DNA of 64,000 bases from JAPWJZ01 sp041287865 (GTDB lineage: Bacteria; Pseudomonadota; Alphaproteobacteria; Micavibrionales; UBA2020), in assembly GCA_041287865.1 (NCBI GenBank), contig JBGGMV010000028.1, forward strand, positions 62,001-126,000. Reading direction: 5' to 3'. The notes under the pieces are model-generated. The model had not been told where the DNA came from and searched no databases. It was given only the letters and a program-made list of their open reading frames with translations. Position numbers and translations under genes: made by a program. Shown piece by piece: positions 26,387 to 34,878 of this stretch. Each line of letters starts with the position of its first letter. Position 1 is the stretch's first letter.

Positions 26387-27196
26387 ATGGCGAATCTGGG
26401 AGATGATGTCAGACATGCCGCACAAGAGCTGAAAAAGGCAGCTTTGGATTTTGTCGCTCACGCGTTCAACACAGCATCGGAAAAAGATATGACAGCAATT
26501 GCCGCTCTCAAGACACAGGAAATCGACACCACCGAGGAAGTTTCCGCCGACGGCTCGCTTATGATGTCGCGCTTCTCGGACGAATTGTTCAGCGCCGTTA
26601 AACACGGCAACGCGGTCAAGGTGCGCGAGCTGCTGGATATCGACGACACAACCGAAGACCCCAGCGGCCCCGGCTTCGTCAACCTGATGGAAGCGGTGCA
26701 CGAAAAAGAAGAAGACGAATATATGGGACAGCTGATCGAGATCGCCTCCGAAAGCGGCGACTATGATCTCAGCATGGCTGCCCTGTTGCTGGTCGCATCG
26801 GGCGGCAACCCCGAAAGCGCCCGCGAAATGCTGAAAAACATTACCGAAGGCCGCGACGACGGCGGCGCCAGCGAAGCGGCAGCCGAGCGCGCGATGTCCA
26901 AGGGCAATATGAACGCCGCGATGCTGATCAAGCAGCGCATGCGCGCGATGGAATTCAACGCCAAGGCAAGCTCGGAAGCGCAGAAAGAAAGCCTCTACGA
27001 GAAGTGCATGAACTTCTTCTCCGGCAAGTCGCGCTGCGAAGAAGCGAAAGAAAACTCGCGCTTTACCGCCGCAATGCAGAAGGGCCTGGAGCAGGATATC
27101 GAATTCCTCGACAAGCTGCCGCCGCAGGAAAAAGCGACCATGACGGCGCGGATGATCAAGGGGCTCACAAGCCTGATGTCCTGGAACACGAAATAA
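26387..27196 (+). CDS. Helical, partly ankyrin-like hypothetical protein
   Basis: The protein has 269 residues. Residues 65-150 show two degenerate ankyrin-like units (ELFSAVKHGNAVKVRELLDI); the rest is acidic and helical, with a few Cys and no signal. It has a strong own promoter and terminator, so it is a single-gene unit. Family not recognised. Confidence 0.75.
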   Translation: MANLGDDVRHAAQELKKAALDFVAHAFNTASEKDMTAIAALKTQEIDTTEEVSADGSLMMSRFSDELFSAVKHGNAVKVRELLDIDDTTEDPSGPGFVNLMEAVHEKEEDEYMGQLIEIASESGDYDLSMAALLLVASGGNPESAREMLKNITEGRDDGGASEAAAERAMSKGNMNAAMLIKQRMRAMEFNAKASSEAQKESLYEKCMNFFSGKSRCEEAKENSRFTAAMQKGLEQDIEFLDKLPPQEKATMTARMIKGLTSLMSWNTK

Positions 27197-27214
27197 ACAT
27201 CAATCAAGACAACG

Positions 27215-27248
27215 AAAAAACCGCCGATCGAAAGACCGGCGGTTTTTT
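27215..27248. terminator. Bidirectional rho-independent terminator
   Basis: CCGCCG and CGGCGG form a stem flanked by A6 and T6, so it works in both directions. It lies between the converging genes ending at 27196 and 27264. Confidence 0.88.
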
Positions 27249-27263
27249 CATGGACGGCTTTGT

Positions 27264-27683
27264 TTATTTCTTAAACGGCTGGGCGTTCGACGCCACGGCC
27301 TGCTGCTTGCACCAGCGGCTCAAAGGGGCGAGGCTGTGTTCGGTGCCGTAGCGCAGGCCCTGCATTTCAACCCAGACGTCGAGGTAGGGGTTGGGGCTGT
27401 CGTCTGAATCATAGTTGTAAATCTGGGAAAGGCCGGCGAGGTTGATGTCCTTGAGGAAGGGCAGCTGTTCTTCGAGGCATTTTTTCGCGGCGTCTTCGTT
27501 CGCGGCGGTCGTCTGCGACGAGGCTTCGGTTTCCATCAGGAAGGCCACAAGGCGGTGGAGGGCGGCGACGCCTTCGTGGGCGAGATGAAGGCCGCTGTAG
27601 AGCGAGAGGATCTCGTTCAGGTGAAATTGTTTTTTAGCCGTGCGGCCGGGTTCGGCCATTCTCGCGCTGACTTTTTGGAGCAT
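27264..27683 (-). CDS. Small hypothetical protein
   Basis: The protein has 139 residues, start ATG 27683 after GGCGGG. It is predicted mainly helical, without signal or membrane segment; a Cys-containing region (AAKKCLEEQLPFL) and an acidic stretch (YNYDSDDSPNPYLDVW) are notable. No family recognised. It ends just beyond the shared terminator. Confidence 0.65.
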   Translation of the reverse strand: MLQKVSARMAEPGRTAKKQFHLNEILSLYSGLHLAHEGVAALHRLVAFLMETEASSQTTAANEDAAKKCLEEQLPFLKDINLAGLSQIYNYDSDDSPNPYLDVWVEMQGLRYGTEHSLAPLSRWCKQQAVASNAQPFKK

Positions 27684-27997
27684 TTATCACCCGCCACCGT
27701 TGAAGGGTTACATTTCAATTTTCAAATTCGTTGACTATTGCACCCATCGTCGAGTTATGTCAAGCGCGTAAAGCTGCTGGCGGCGGCCAAGGGTGTGTAT
27801 CTAGTGGTTATTATCTTGATATTTCAGTATATTAAGCACAATAAATAATTTACTGCACCGCGTCAATCTTTTTCTGGAATCCTGTTCAAAAAGAACCGTT
27901 TGGCCGCCCGAGTCTCCCGCTATTCCCACGGCTTGCTATTTACATAATATAGTGATATCCTTCTAACCACCTTTAAAAGACAGGGGAATCGGAGCAA
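27684..27997. other. Divergent intergenic region, no gene seen
   Basis: This AT-rich gap separates divergent genes and should hold promoters for both. It contains CAGTATATTA at 27825, which also occurs at 26158 and 44069. I could not assign a convincing -35/-10 pair. Confidence 0.5.
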
Positions 27998-28798
27998 ATG
28001 TCGCGGGAGCTGCAAGAACCTGACGAAATGAGCCGCAAGCTCGAAACCGCCGTGCGCGCGGGCGATGTCGCGCTGGCGACACAATTAATCGACGAGGGCG
28101 CAAACCCCAACCGCCACTATGCCCACAGCCTGCCGCTTGTGATCACCGCCAATACCGGCGATGTGGCGATGACGAAGATGCTGCTGGAAAAAGGCGCCGA
28201 TCCGGAACGTGTCGACAATAACGGCACCACGCCTTTTGGCATTGCGCTCTGGCGACAACACCCGGCCGTTGCCCATGCGCTGCTGGACGCCGGCGCAAAC
28301 CCCCTGCCCGACAATGACAACGGCAATACCGGCTGGACATGGGCCTTATCGCATCAATACAAAGACATCATCGAGCGGATGCTGGAAAAAGGCGTCGACA
28401 TCAACCAGACGGACTGCCACGGCAGCAATTGCCTGACTGGTGTCGGGCTGCAGAAGGAATACGAATTTTCCGGCTGGCTGCTGGAAAAAGGCGCCGATCC
28501 CAATTTCATGAACAAGAAATTCGGCTATACGCCGCTGCACATCGCCTGCCAACACGACAACCCCGCCGCGACGAAATGGCTGGCGGATGTCGGCGCGCGC
28601 CTTGACGTCACCAACAGCGACGGGCTGACGCCGGTGGAATTCGCGCGCAAGTATCATAACCCGAAAGCCCTCGCCGTGTTGCTGCAAGTGGAAATAGCCC
28701 GCGAAGGCCGTATTTTCACCGAGGGTTCCCCCGTTCCCATCAGTGCGCGCCGCCCGCTGCAGCTAAAATCCAAAGGCGACGTCAATGCGTTTTGTTGA
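27998..28798 (+). CDS. Ankyrin-repeat protein with C-terminal tag
   Basis: The protein has 266 residues; GGAG lies 4 bases before ATG. About seven ankyrin repeats cover residues 12-230 (for example VDNNGTTPFGIALWRQHP and KFGYTPLHIACQHDN). It ends with PISARRPLQLKSKGD and a short extension. The following ankyrin gene starts 14 bases before this stop, a long overlap that suggests coupling. Confidence 0.9.
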   Translation: MSRELQEPDEMSRKLETAVRAGDVALATQLIDEGANPNRHYAHSLPLVITANTGDVAMTKMLLEKGADPERVDNNGTTPFGIALWRQHPAVAHALLDAGANPLPDNDNGNTGWTWALSHQYKDIIERMLEKGVDINQTDCHGSNCLTGVGLQKEYEFSGWLLEKGADPNFMNKKFGYTPLHIACQHDNPAATKWLADVGARLDVTNSDGLTPVEFARKYHNPKALAVLLQVEIAREGRIFTEGSPVPISARRPLQLKSKGDVNAFC

Positions 28799-29438
28799 TG
28801 AACTCCTGCACAAGGCCGCCGCCGAGGGCGAAGATCTGGAACTGAAGCGCGCGCTGCAAAACACCAACGGCGATCCGCGCCTGGCCGATGAGAACGGCAT
28901 CACGCCGCTGATGCAGGCCGCAAAGGGCGGCCATACAAACTGCATCACCCACCTGCTCGATTTCGGCGCGGATATCCACGCACGCGACAAGCAAGGCCGC
29001 ACGGCGCTTTACCACGCCGCGGAAAATGGCCGCGCGGGCGCGGTGCAGCTGCTGATGGAAAAAGGCGGCTCGCCCATCGTGCGCGACAACGTCAACAAGA
29101 CTCCGCTGCACGCGGCCTGCGACAAGGGCGACCTTGCCACCGTCGAAACGCTGGCGACGTATAAATACCTGATCGATTATCTGGGGCCGGAAGACCGCAC
29201 GCCCCTCATGCAAGCCGCGATAGCGGGCCACGCGGAAGTGGTGAAGCTGCTGGCCGCGAAGGGCGCGGACCTTAAAGCCACGTGCAGCGCAGGCATGTCG
29301 GCCGCCGATTATGCGCACATCTGCGGCAATCGCGAAGCAGAGATCGCGCTGGAAAGCCTGTCGGTCACCAGCGTGTTTGCAGGCGGCGTGACAAAGCGCA
29401 TGAAGGTGCGCGCACCGATTCAGCTCAAGAAAAAATAA
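28785..29438 (+). CDS. Ankyrin-repeat protein with C-terminal tag
   Basis: The protein has 217 residues, start ATG 28785 inside the preceding gene. About five ankyrin repeats (residues 30-180) include GITPLMQAAKGGHTN and GRTALYHAAENGRAG. It ends MKVRAPIQLKKK, a clear form of the shared motif with no extension. The stop abuts that of the large ankyrin gene on the other strand. Confidence 0.9.
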   Translation: MRFVDELLHKAAAEGEDLELKRALQNTNGDPRLADENGITPLMQAAKGGHTNCITHLLDFGADIHARDKQGRTALYHAAENGRAGAVQLLMEKGGSPIVRDNVNKTPLHAACDKGDLATVETLATYKYLIDYLGPEDRTPLMQAAIAGHAEVVKLLAAKGADLKATCSAGMSAADYAHICGNREAEIALESLSVTSVFAGGVTKRMKVRAPIQLKKK

Positions 29439-30926
29439 TCAGGGAGAGGGCGGGCGTTTGGGCGGCGCAAGCTTGCCGATGCCATTGTTGCCGCCAGCGG
29501 TATTGTCGTTCGACTTTTCGACGGTTTTCTCTGTGCCTTTATCAAGACCAAAACCGGTCGAGGTCAGGCGGCCTTTATCCAGTTTATCGGGGCGCTTGCG
29601 CATCAGCTCGGGATTGAGCGGCAGTTGTTTCTTGTACTGGCCGCCCGCGACGATCAGGCGCTGCACGCAAGGCGAATTGCGGTCGTCTTTTTCGGCAAGG
29701 CGGTCAAGCACCGTCCAGCCGCGGCTGTCGATCAGGTCGGGGTCGGCGCCCAGATCCAGCAGGCGGTCCAGCATCGGCAGGTTCTTGTTCTCGATGGCGA
29801 TATGGAGCGCGGTGCGGCCGTCTTTGTCGGGCGTGTCTGGGTTGATCTTTTTCAGCATCAGGAATTCGACCAGTGGCAATTGCTTCTGGTGAACCGCGTA
29901 ATGCAGCATGGTGCGGCCCTGTTCGTCCGTCGCGTTGGGGTCAGCGCCGGCGTTCACCAGCATGCGGGCGGCCGCGATGAATTTATCGTCGATCCAGTAG
30001 GGCGCGCGCTCGGCCCGGCGCACCAGTTCGCCCAGCGGCGTCAGACCGCGGATATTCACGTCTTTCAGCAGCTCGGGCGCTTTTTCGAGCACCTTGGAAA
30101 TCATCGCCGTGTTCTGCGTGCGCACCAGCGCATGCAGCACGTTGTTGCCGTTCACGTCGCGGGTGCAGAGATCGCAGCCCTTCAGCGCGTTTTCAAACGT
30201 CTCGTTCATTTCGAGGCGCGCGGCGAGGTGCAGTATGGTTTCACCCAGCTTGTTGGTGGAGCCGACATCGGCCTTGAAGGCCAGCATCTGCTGCAGCACT
30301 TTGGGATATTCTTTAATACGGTCTTCTTCCAGCATCATCATGTAGGGCGAGATGCCGAAGTTGTTCTTCACGTTCGGATCAGCGCCGTTTTTCAGCAGCT
30401 TTTCGACCATGTTGGAGCGGCCGAGGAAGGTGTGCAGCGGCGTATTGCCGTCGCTGTCCTGCGCGTTCACGTTCGCGTTGTTCGAGACCAGCAGGTCGAT
30501 CAGGTCGGGCTGCGCGGTGGAGGTCACATGCAGAACCGTCTTGCCCTGTTCGTCCTTGATGTTCGGATCGGAGCCGAGTTTCAGCAGCGTGCGCACGAAG
30601 GTTTCCTGCGCCTGCATCGCAGCGCGGTGCAGCGGCGTTTTGCCGGTGGCGTCCTGCAGGTTCACATCCGCGCCGGCCTGAATCAGGGCGACGGCGATCG
30701 AATGGCGGTCCTTGTCCAGCGCAAGGTGCAGCGGCGGATACATCAGGTTGCCGCGCAGGTTGATATCGGCGCCCGCCTTGATAAGGGCGGTGACGGTGGA
30801 CAGGTCGTTCTGCACGATGGCCTTTTGCAGGCGCGTGTAGCCCGTATCCTGAATCCCGTTGGGATCGGATTTGAAGATGCCAGCCACTTTATTAAAGAAA
30901 TTTTTCAATTCTTTTATCCCCAGCAA
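29439..30926 (-). CDS. Large ankyrin-repeat protein, no tag
   Basis: The open frame starts with TTG 30926; the first ATG lies well inside, so the start is uncertain. The roughly 495-residue product is the clearest ankyrin protein here, with about 11 repeats from residue 28 to 410 (for example TGKTPLHRAAMQAQE, DGRTALHIAIENKN), then a hydrophilic Lys/Thr/Pro-rich tail ending PPKRPPSP. It lacks the shared C-terminal motif, so it may have a different destination from its neighbours. Confidence 0.9.
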   Translation of the reverse strand: MLGIKELKNFFNKVAGIFKSDPNGIQDTGYTRLQKAIVQNDLSTVTALIKAGADINLRGNLMYPPLHLALDKDRHSIAVALIQAGADVNLQDATGKTPLHRAAMQAQETFVRTLLKLGSDPNIKDEQGKTVLHVTSTAQPDLIDLLVSNNANVNAQDSDGNTPLHTFLGRSNMVEKLLKNGADPNVKNNFGISPYMMMLEEDRIKEYPKVLQQMLAFKADVGSTNKLGETILHLAARLEMNETFENALKGCDLCTRDVNGNNVLHALVRTQNTAMISKVLEKAPELLKDVNIRGLTPLGELVRRAERAPYWIDDKFIAAARMLVNAGADPNATDEQGRTMLHYAVHQKQLPLVEFLMLKKINPDTPDKDGRTALHIAIENKNLPMLDRLLDLGADPDLIDSRGWTVLDRLAEKDDRNSPCVQRLIVAGGQYKKQLPLNPELMRKRPDKLDKGRLTSTGFGLDKGTEKTVEKSNDNTAGGNNGIGKLAPPKRPPSP

Positions 30927-31202
30927 GCGGGTCGGGCGTCAAATTTTCGATTGCAAAACTTAGCATGGTTAACATAGGGAGTCTATGCAGACTAGCAACC
31001 CGCGCTCAAAACAAGCCCTTGGTTTGCAAGATTATTTCATAAATATGAAATACAGGAGTTCTGCGCCCACAAGCACCTCAAAAAGGGCATTAAATCTTGC
31101 TTCCACGGCACTGAAACCCCCACTATATGCGTTAGTCCCTGTTAAGGGGGCTAATAGGGGCTGCTCCTGATGACGCGTCAGGGCGAGAAACTTGGGGAAA
31201 AG

Positions 31203-32687
31203 ATGCGCTTTAAACTGGTACTGGTCATCGCGCTGTTTTGCGCCCTGCTCTCTCCTGCTTACGCCGCCCGCAACAGCGACGACGGGCAGCCGTCGAAAGA
31301 CGAAGCGCGCCGAATCTACCAGGCCCATGGCAGCGCGATTTATCAAATCCAGGTCATCGACCTTGCCTCCGACAAGAAGAACAGCATCGGCTCCGGCTTC
31401 CAGTTCACGGAGGACGGGCTGATCGGCACCAATTACCACGTGATCGCGGAGGCGCTGCAGCGTCCCGACAGCAACCGCCTTGAATATGTCGACGAGCACG
31501 AAGGCCGCGGACAGCTGACCATCATGCTGGCCGACGTCGTGCACGACCTCGCGATTTTAAAAATGGACAAGCCCGGCAAGGACTACATCGCGCTGGGATC
31601 ATCCGACCAGCCCAAGGGCCTGCGCCTTTTCTCGCTCGGCAACCCGCGCGATATCGGCTTTTCGATTATCGAGGGCACTTATAACGGCAAGAACCGCGAC
31701 AGTTTCTTCGACAAGATCCACTTCTCCGGCTCGCTGAACCCCGGCATGTCGGGCGGCCCCGCTGTCAGCCACGACGGCAAGGTGGTGGGCATCAACGTGT
31801 CCACCGGCGGCAACCAGATCAGCTTCCTCGTCCCCGTCGAACCCTTGCGCGAACTGCACGAGGAACTGGTGCGCCTTGGCCCCGATTTCAACTTCCGGAA
31901 CACGGCTCATGCCTATATCGAGCAGCAATTGCTGGCCGCGCAGAAAAGCAACGTCGACCGCATCCTGAACATGAAATGGGAAAGCATGGATTTCGGCCCC
32001 TTCAAGGTGCCGAAGCATGTCACCAACGCCTTTAAATGCTGGGGCGATTCCAGCGTGCAGGAAAAACGCCCCTACCGCGAATACCATGCCACCTGCGCCA
32101 CCAACGACCGCATCTTCATGGATGCCAACAGCGACGCAGACGGCGAATTTTATACCGGCATCTACCTTTACCGTTTCGATTATTTCGAGGCGCGCGAGAA
32201 GCTGAACCTGCCGCGCTTCTACGCGCTCTACCAGCGCGAATACGCCATGCCGCTGCAGGCCTATGCGAACGCGGGCGAGGATGACGCAACGAACTTCGAC
32301 TGCAACAGCCGCTTCATTGATCTTCAGGGCAAGCGGTGGAAAGCGTCGTTCTGCGTGCGCCAGTACAAGAAATATCCGCAGCTTTACGACCTGCACCTTT
32401 ATATGGCGCTGGTGGGCGAAGGACGGCAGGCCTTTATGGCGAGCCAGGCATTGCAGGGCATCTCGATGGATAGCGCCCTTAAAATGGCGCAGCGCTTCAT
32501 GGAAGACATCAAGCCCGTGGCCGCAGCCGTAAGCGCAAGCCAGCCCGCGGCGGTGCCCGCACTGCCGCCCGCCCCCACGACGGGCGCGGCTACCGCGAAA
32601 GACGAAAAAGCGCCCAAGGCGACGCTCGAAAAATCCCTGCCGCCCGAAACGCAGAAATCCGACGTGGATAAGGCGGTGAAGCCATGA
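31203..32687 (+). CDS. Exported trypsin-like (HtrA-type) serine protease
   Basis: I chose ATG 31203 because GGGGAAAAG precedes it; the frame is open from 31170. The 494-residue protein has a signal peptide (about 1-22, ending AYA). The catalytic triad is visible: His79 (TNYHVIA), Asp115 (VHDLAIL) and Ser183 (NPGMSGGPA). The protease domain ends near residue 225; no clear PDZ domain follows, only about 200 residues of unknown type and a Pro/Ala/Lys tail. It is probably periplasmic. The FHA gene starts within its stop codon. Confidence 0.9.
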   Translation: MRFKLVLVIALFCALLSPAYAARNSDDGQPSKDEARRIYQAHGSAIYQIQVIDLASDKKNSIGSGFQFTEDGLIGTNYHVIAEALQRPDSNRLEYVDEHEGRGQLTIMLADVVHDLAILKMDKPGKDYIALGSSDQPKGLRLFSLGNPRDIGFSIIEGTYNGKNRDSFFDKIHFSGSLNPGMSGGPAVSHDGKVVGINVSTGGNQISFLVPVEPLRELHEELVRLGPDFNFRNTAHAYIEQQLLAAQKSNVDRILNMKWESMDFGPFKVPKHVTNAFKCWGDSSVQEKRPYREYHATCATNDRIFMDANSDADGEFYTGIYLYRFDYFEAREKLNLPRFYALYQREYAMPLQAYANAGEDDATNFDCNSRFIDLQGKRWKASFCVRQYKKYPQLYDLHLYMALVGEGRQAFMASQALQGISMDSALKMAQRFMEDIKPVAAAVSASQPAAVPALPPAPTTGAATAKDEKAPKATLEKSLPPETQKSDVDKAVKP

Positions 32688-33667
32688 CACAGGCGATCAT
32701 TGAAATCATCCCCCACGCGGGCGACGGCGCGCTTGCCTACCACCGCATCAGCAGCTTTCCCTGCACCATCGGGCGCGGCTATCACAACGACCTGATCCTG
32801 AATGATCCGCATGTCGGCGCGAAGCATTTCTCGATCGAGCATGATGACGGCGGCTGGCTGATCCGCGACCTGGGATCGGAGAACGGCGTGACGCTGAACG
32901 GCAAACATTTGCGGGAGCCGGCGACGGTGCTGAAATCGGGCGACCATATCAGGGTCGGCCGCACGGAAATAAGATTTTTCGAACCGCAGCATGCCGTGAC
33001 GCCCGCCGTGCGGCTGGCGCGCGCCAATGCACTGACGCTGTTCCTGTCGAAATCACTTGTCGTCTGGAGCGCCTTTGCGCTGGCGATCGCGCTGCTGACA
33101 GGCTGGACATACCTGACCGTCTGGACAGAGGCCGAGGATACCGCCTCGCGGCTTGGCGCCGTCGCCGCGGCGGCCTTCGCCTGCATCCTGATCTGGTCGG
33201 GCCTCTGGGCTGCGGCCGGCAGGCTGATCCGGCACAAGTCGCGCTTCCGCAACCATGTGGCGCTGTTCAGCCTCTACCTGATCGCCATCCCGATCGTATC
33301 GACCTTCGAAAGCTATACCGACTTCCTGACCAACGAGAACTGGTTCTCGACCGTCTTCAGCTATGGCACGCATATGGTGCTGCTGGTGTGCCTGCTCTAC
33401 GGCTGCCTGACGCTGACGACAGACATGCCGCGCCGCCGCCGCGTTCTTTCCTCCACCTATTTCACGCTGGGACTGACGATCGGCATCCTTGCGCTCAGCA
33501 TGGCCAGCCAGCGCGACTTCACGCCGCAGCCGGAATATCCGGCGGGGCTGCAGCCCTATCTTGCCGGCCTTGCGCCGGCGGATACGCTCGATGACTTCAT
33601 GAAGGGATCGGCCAAGCTCTTCGAATCCGAGACCTTTGCAAAGGCGACCGCCCCGAAGGCGAAATAA
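32684..33667 (+). CDS. FHA-domain multi-pass membrane protein
   Basis: The protein has 327 residues. An N-terminal FHA domain (about 25-95) has the conserved GR, H and N residues (IGRGYHNDL, AKHFSIEHD, GSENGVTLNG), so it should bind phosphothreonine peptides. About five membrane helices follow (about 120-275) and a short tail. The start overlaps the protease stop (ATGA), so the two are co-translated. It may sense a cytoplasmic phosphoprotein and transmit to, or regulate, the periplasmic protease; this is inference. Confidence 0.9.
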   Translation: MTQAIIEIIPHAGDGALAYHRISSFPCTIGRGYHNDLILNDPHVGAKHFSIEHDDGGWLIRDLGSENGVTLNGKHLREPATVLKSGDHIRVGRTEIRFFEPQHAVTPAVRLARANALTLFLSKSLVVWSAFALAIALLTGWTYLTVWTEAEDTASRLGAVAAAAFACILIWSGLWAAAGRLIRHKSRFRNHVALFSLYLIAIPIVSTFESYTDFLTNENWFSTVFSYGTHMVLLVCLLYGCLTLTTDMPRRRRVLSSTYFTLGLTIGILALSMASQRDFTPQPEYPAGLQPYLAGLAPADTLDDFMKGSAKLFESETFAKATAPKAK

Positions 33668-33769
33668 TCTATTAAACAATTGAAATACAATGGTTATTCG
33701 GCGTTATTTTACGCTGGATTTGATTTTACATATTATATATAATGCTTTATCGGATTAACGGGGGTTTCC

Positions 33770-34282
33770 TTGGACGACGACAGGAAAAAGCTGAACATAC
33801 TGATCGACCCGCAGGAAGGTTTCAACGCGGCCTCGCCTCCCATTGACTGGAAGGAAAGGTTTCGCAACACGCTCAAGGATATCGATTTCAAGAAGATCGT
33901 GGATGAAATCCCGCCGAAAACAATGCGGCACAAGGAATCGGAATACAATTCGATCCCTTACATCCCGTTCGACCAGTCAGCATCGATGGGCGGCATCCTC
34001 GCGCACGAGATGGGGCATGTCTACAAGTCCGACAAGGATTTCGAGATCTACGACAAAAAAATCTTCAGCCAAAAAAAGATCATTATCTTCGACGAGATCG
34101 AAAAGGGCAGCGCCGCAAGCGAGTCATTCAGGAATATCTTCAACAGCATGACCGCCATCCTTGAAGACATGCAGACGTCGCGCGACTGCGGCGAGGCGCT
34201 GGCGGAAAGTTTCCAGCAGGGCGCGGCACAACCGGTCGCCGTGCGCAAGCCCGTTTCCTTCAGGCCGCGAGAAGTGGCATGA
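33770..34282 (+). CDS. Walker-B-bearing fragment of a Clp-like AAA+ pair, tagged
   Basis: The start is TTG 33770, with GGGGG upstream. The 170-residue protein has a Walker-B-like IIIFDEIEK (104-112), as in the D2 domain of Clp/HSP100 ATPases (VLFDEIEK), but no Walker A. It also has HEMGH (79-83), which fits the HExxH zinc pattern, but without a convincing third ligand this may be chance. It ends AVRKPVSFRPREVA, a form of the shared motif. The next gene, coupled by an ATGA overlap, carries the missing Walker A and sensor parts. Confidence 0.65.
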   Translation: MDDDRKKLNILIDPQEGFNAASPPIDWKERFRNTLKDIDFKKIVDEIPPKTMRHKESEYNSIPYIPFDQSASMGGILAHEMGHVYKSDKDFEIYDKKIFSQKKIIIFDEIEKGSAASESFRNIFNSMTAILEDMQTSRDCGEALAESFQQGAAQPVAVRKPVSFRPREVA

Positions 34283-34878
34283 CAGACGAGGAACTGGAAA
34301 AAAGCCTGAAAGTGATGTGCGAAGAAGTCACCGGCCAGCAGCAGGTGATCGACCAATTGCTGGCAAGCCCGCTGAAACGCACGCGCGAGACGGCCAATAT
34401 CGTGCTGGCCGGCCAGCCCGGTGTGGGCAAGACCGCCATCATGAAACAACTGGGCGAACAGATCGCAGCACAGGGGCTGGCGGACAGGTTCAAGGACATC
34501 ATTGTCTTCAATCCCCTTAGCCCCACGGAAGTCAAAAAGCTGACCGATACTATGATCGACAAGCATCCAAACGTGCCCGCAGACCGCAAGGGAGAAGCCA
34601 AGACGATTGTGCAGGAGATGCTCGATCAGGGTCTCTACGACGAAGAAAGGGGCATGCGCAGCCTCCGGCCGCTGATCAAGGCGATTGCCGACGTATCCTC
34701 CGCGCCCGATATGCGGGAAGCACTAACCAGCAAATACCCCGCGCTGATGAACCGCGCGAGCATCAAAAGCGGCGAGCGCCTGGCCGAGGCTTTCACCAAC
34801 GGCACGGCGGACAGGACGCAGGCGCTGAGACCCTACCGGCTCAAATCACGGGGCGTCGGGTTTTTTTCCCTGAACTGA
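34279..34878 (+). CDS. Walker-A-bearing fragment of a Clp-like AAA+ pair, tagged
   Basis: The protein has 199 residues. Walker A GQPGVGKT is at 45-52 after a Clp-like VTGQQQVIDQL, followed directly by IIVFNPLSPTEVKKL (74-88), which matches the Clp block IVVFHPL, and GMRSLRPLI (125-133), which matches the Clp sensor-2 region (GARPLRRAI). The Walker B region expected between residues 67 and 74 is missing, and the previous gene has it. The C-terminus (ALRPYRLKS) is a weak form of the shared motif. Its end overlaps the converging ankyrin gene by 33 bases. Confidence 0.75.
   Translation: MTDEELEKSLKVMCEEVTGQQQVIDQLLASPLKRTRETANIVLAGQPGVGKTAIMKQLGEQIAAQGLADRFKDIIVFNPLSPTEVKKLTDTMIDKHPNVPADRKGEAKTIVQEMLDQGLYDEERGMRSLRPLIKAIADVSSAPDMREALTSKYPALMNRASIKSGERLAEAFTNGTADRTQALRPYRLKSRGVGFFSLN

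Noticed and set aside
29625..30977. Long plus-strand open frame opposite the large ankyrin gene
   Set aside because: It runs antisense to a clear 11-repeat ankyrin protein; the apparent repeats (QHRQVLVLDGDMERGAAV and similar) merely mirror the ankyrin periodicity.
33998..34024. HEMGH in the Walker-B-bearing protein as a metalloprotease site
   Set aside because: The pattern fits HExxH, but the protein is short, shows no third ligand in the usual place, and the Clp-like context explains the region better. I keep it only as a remark.
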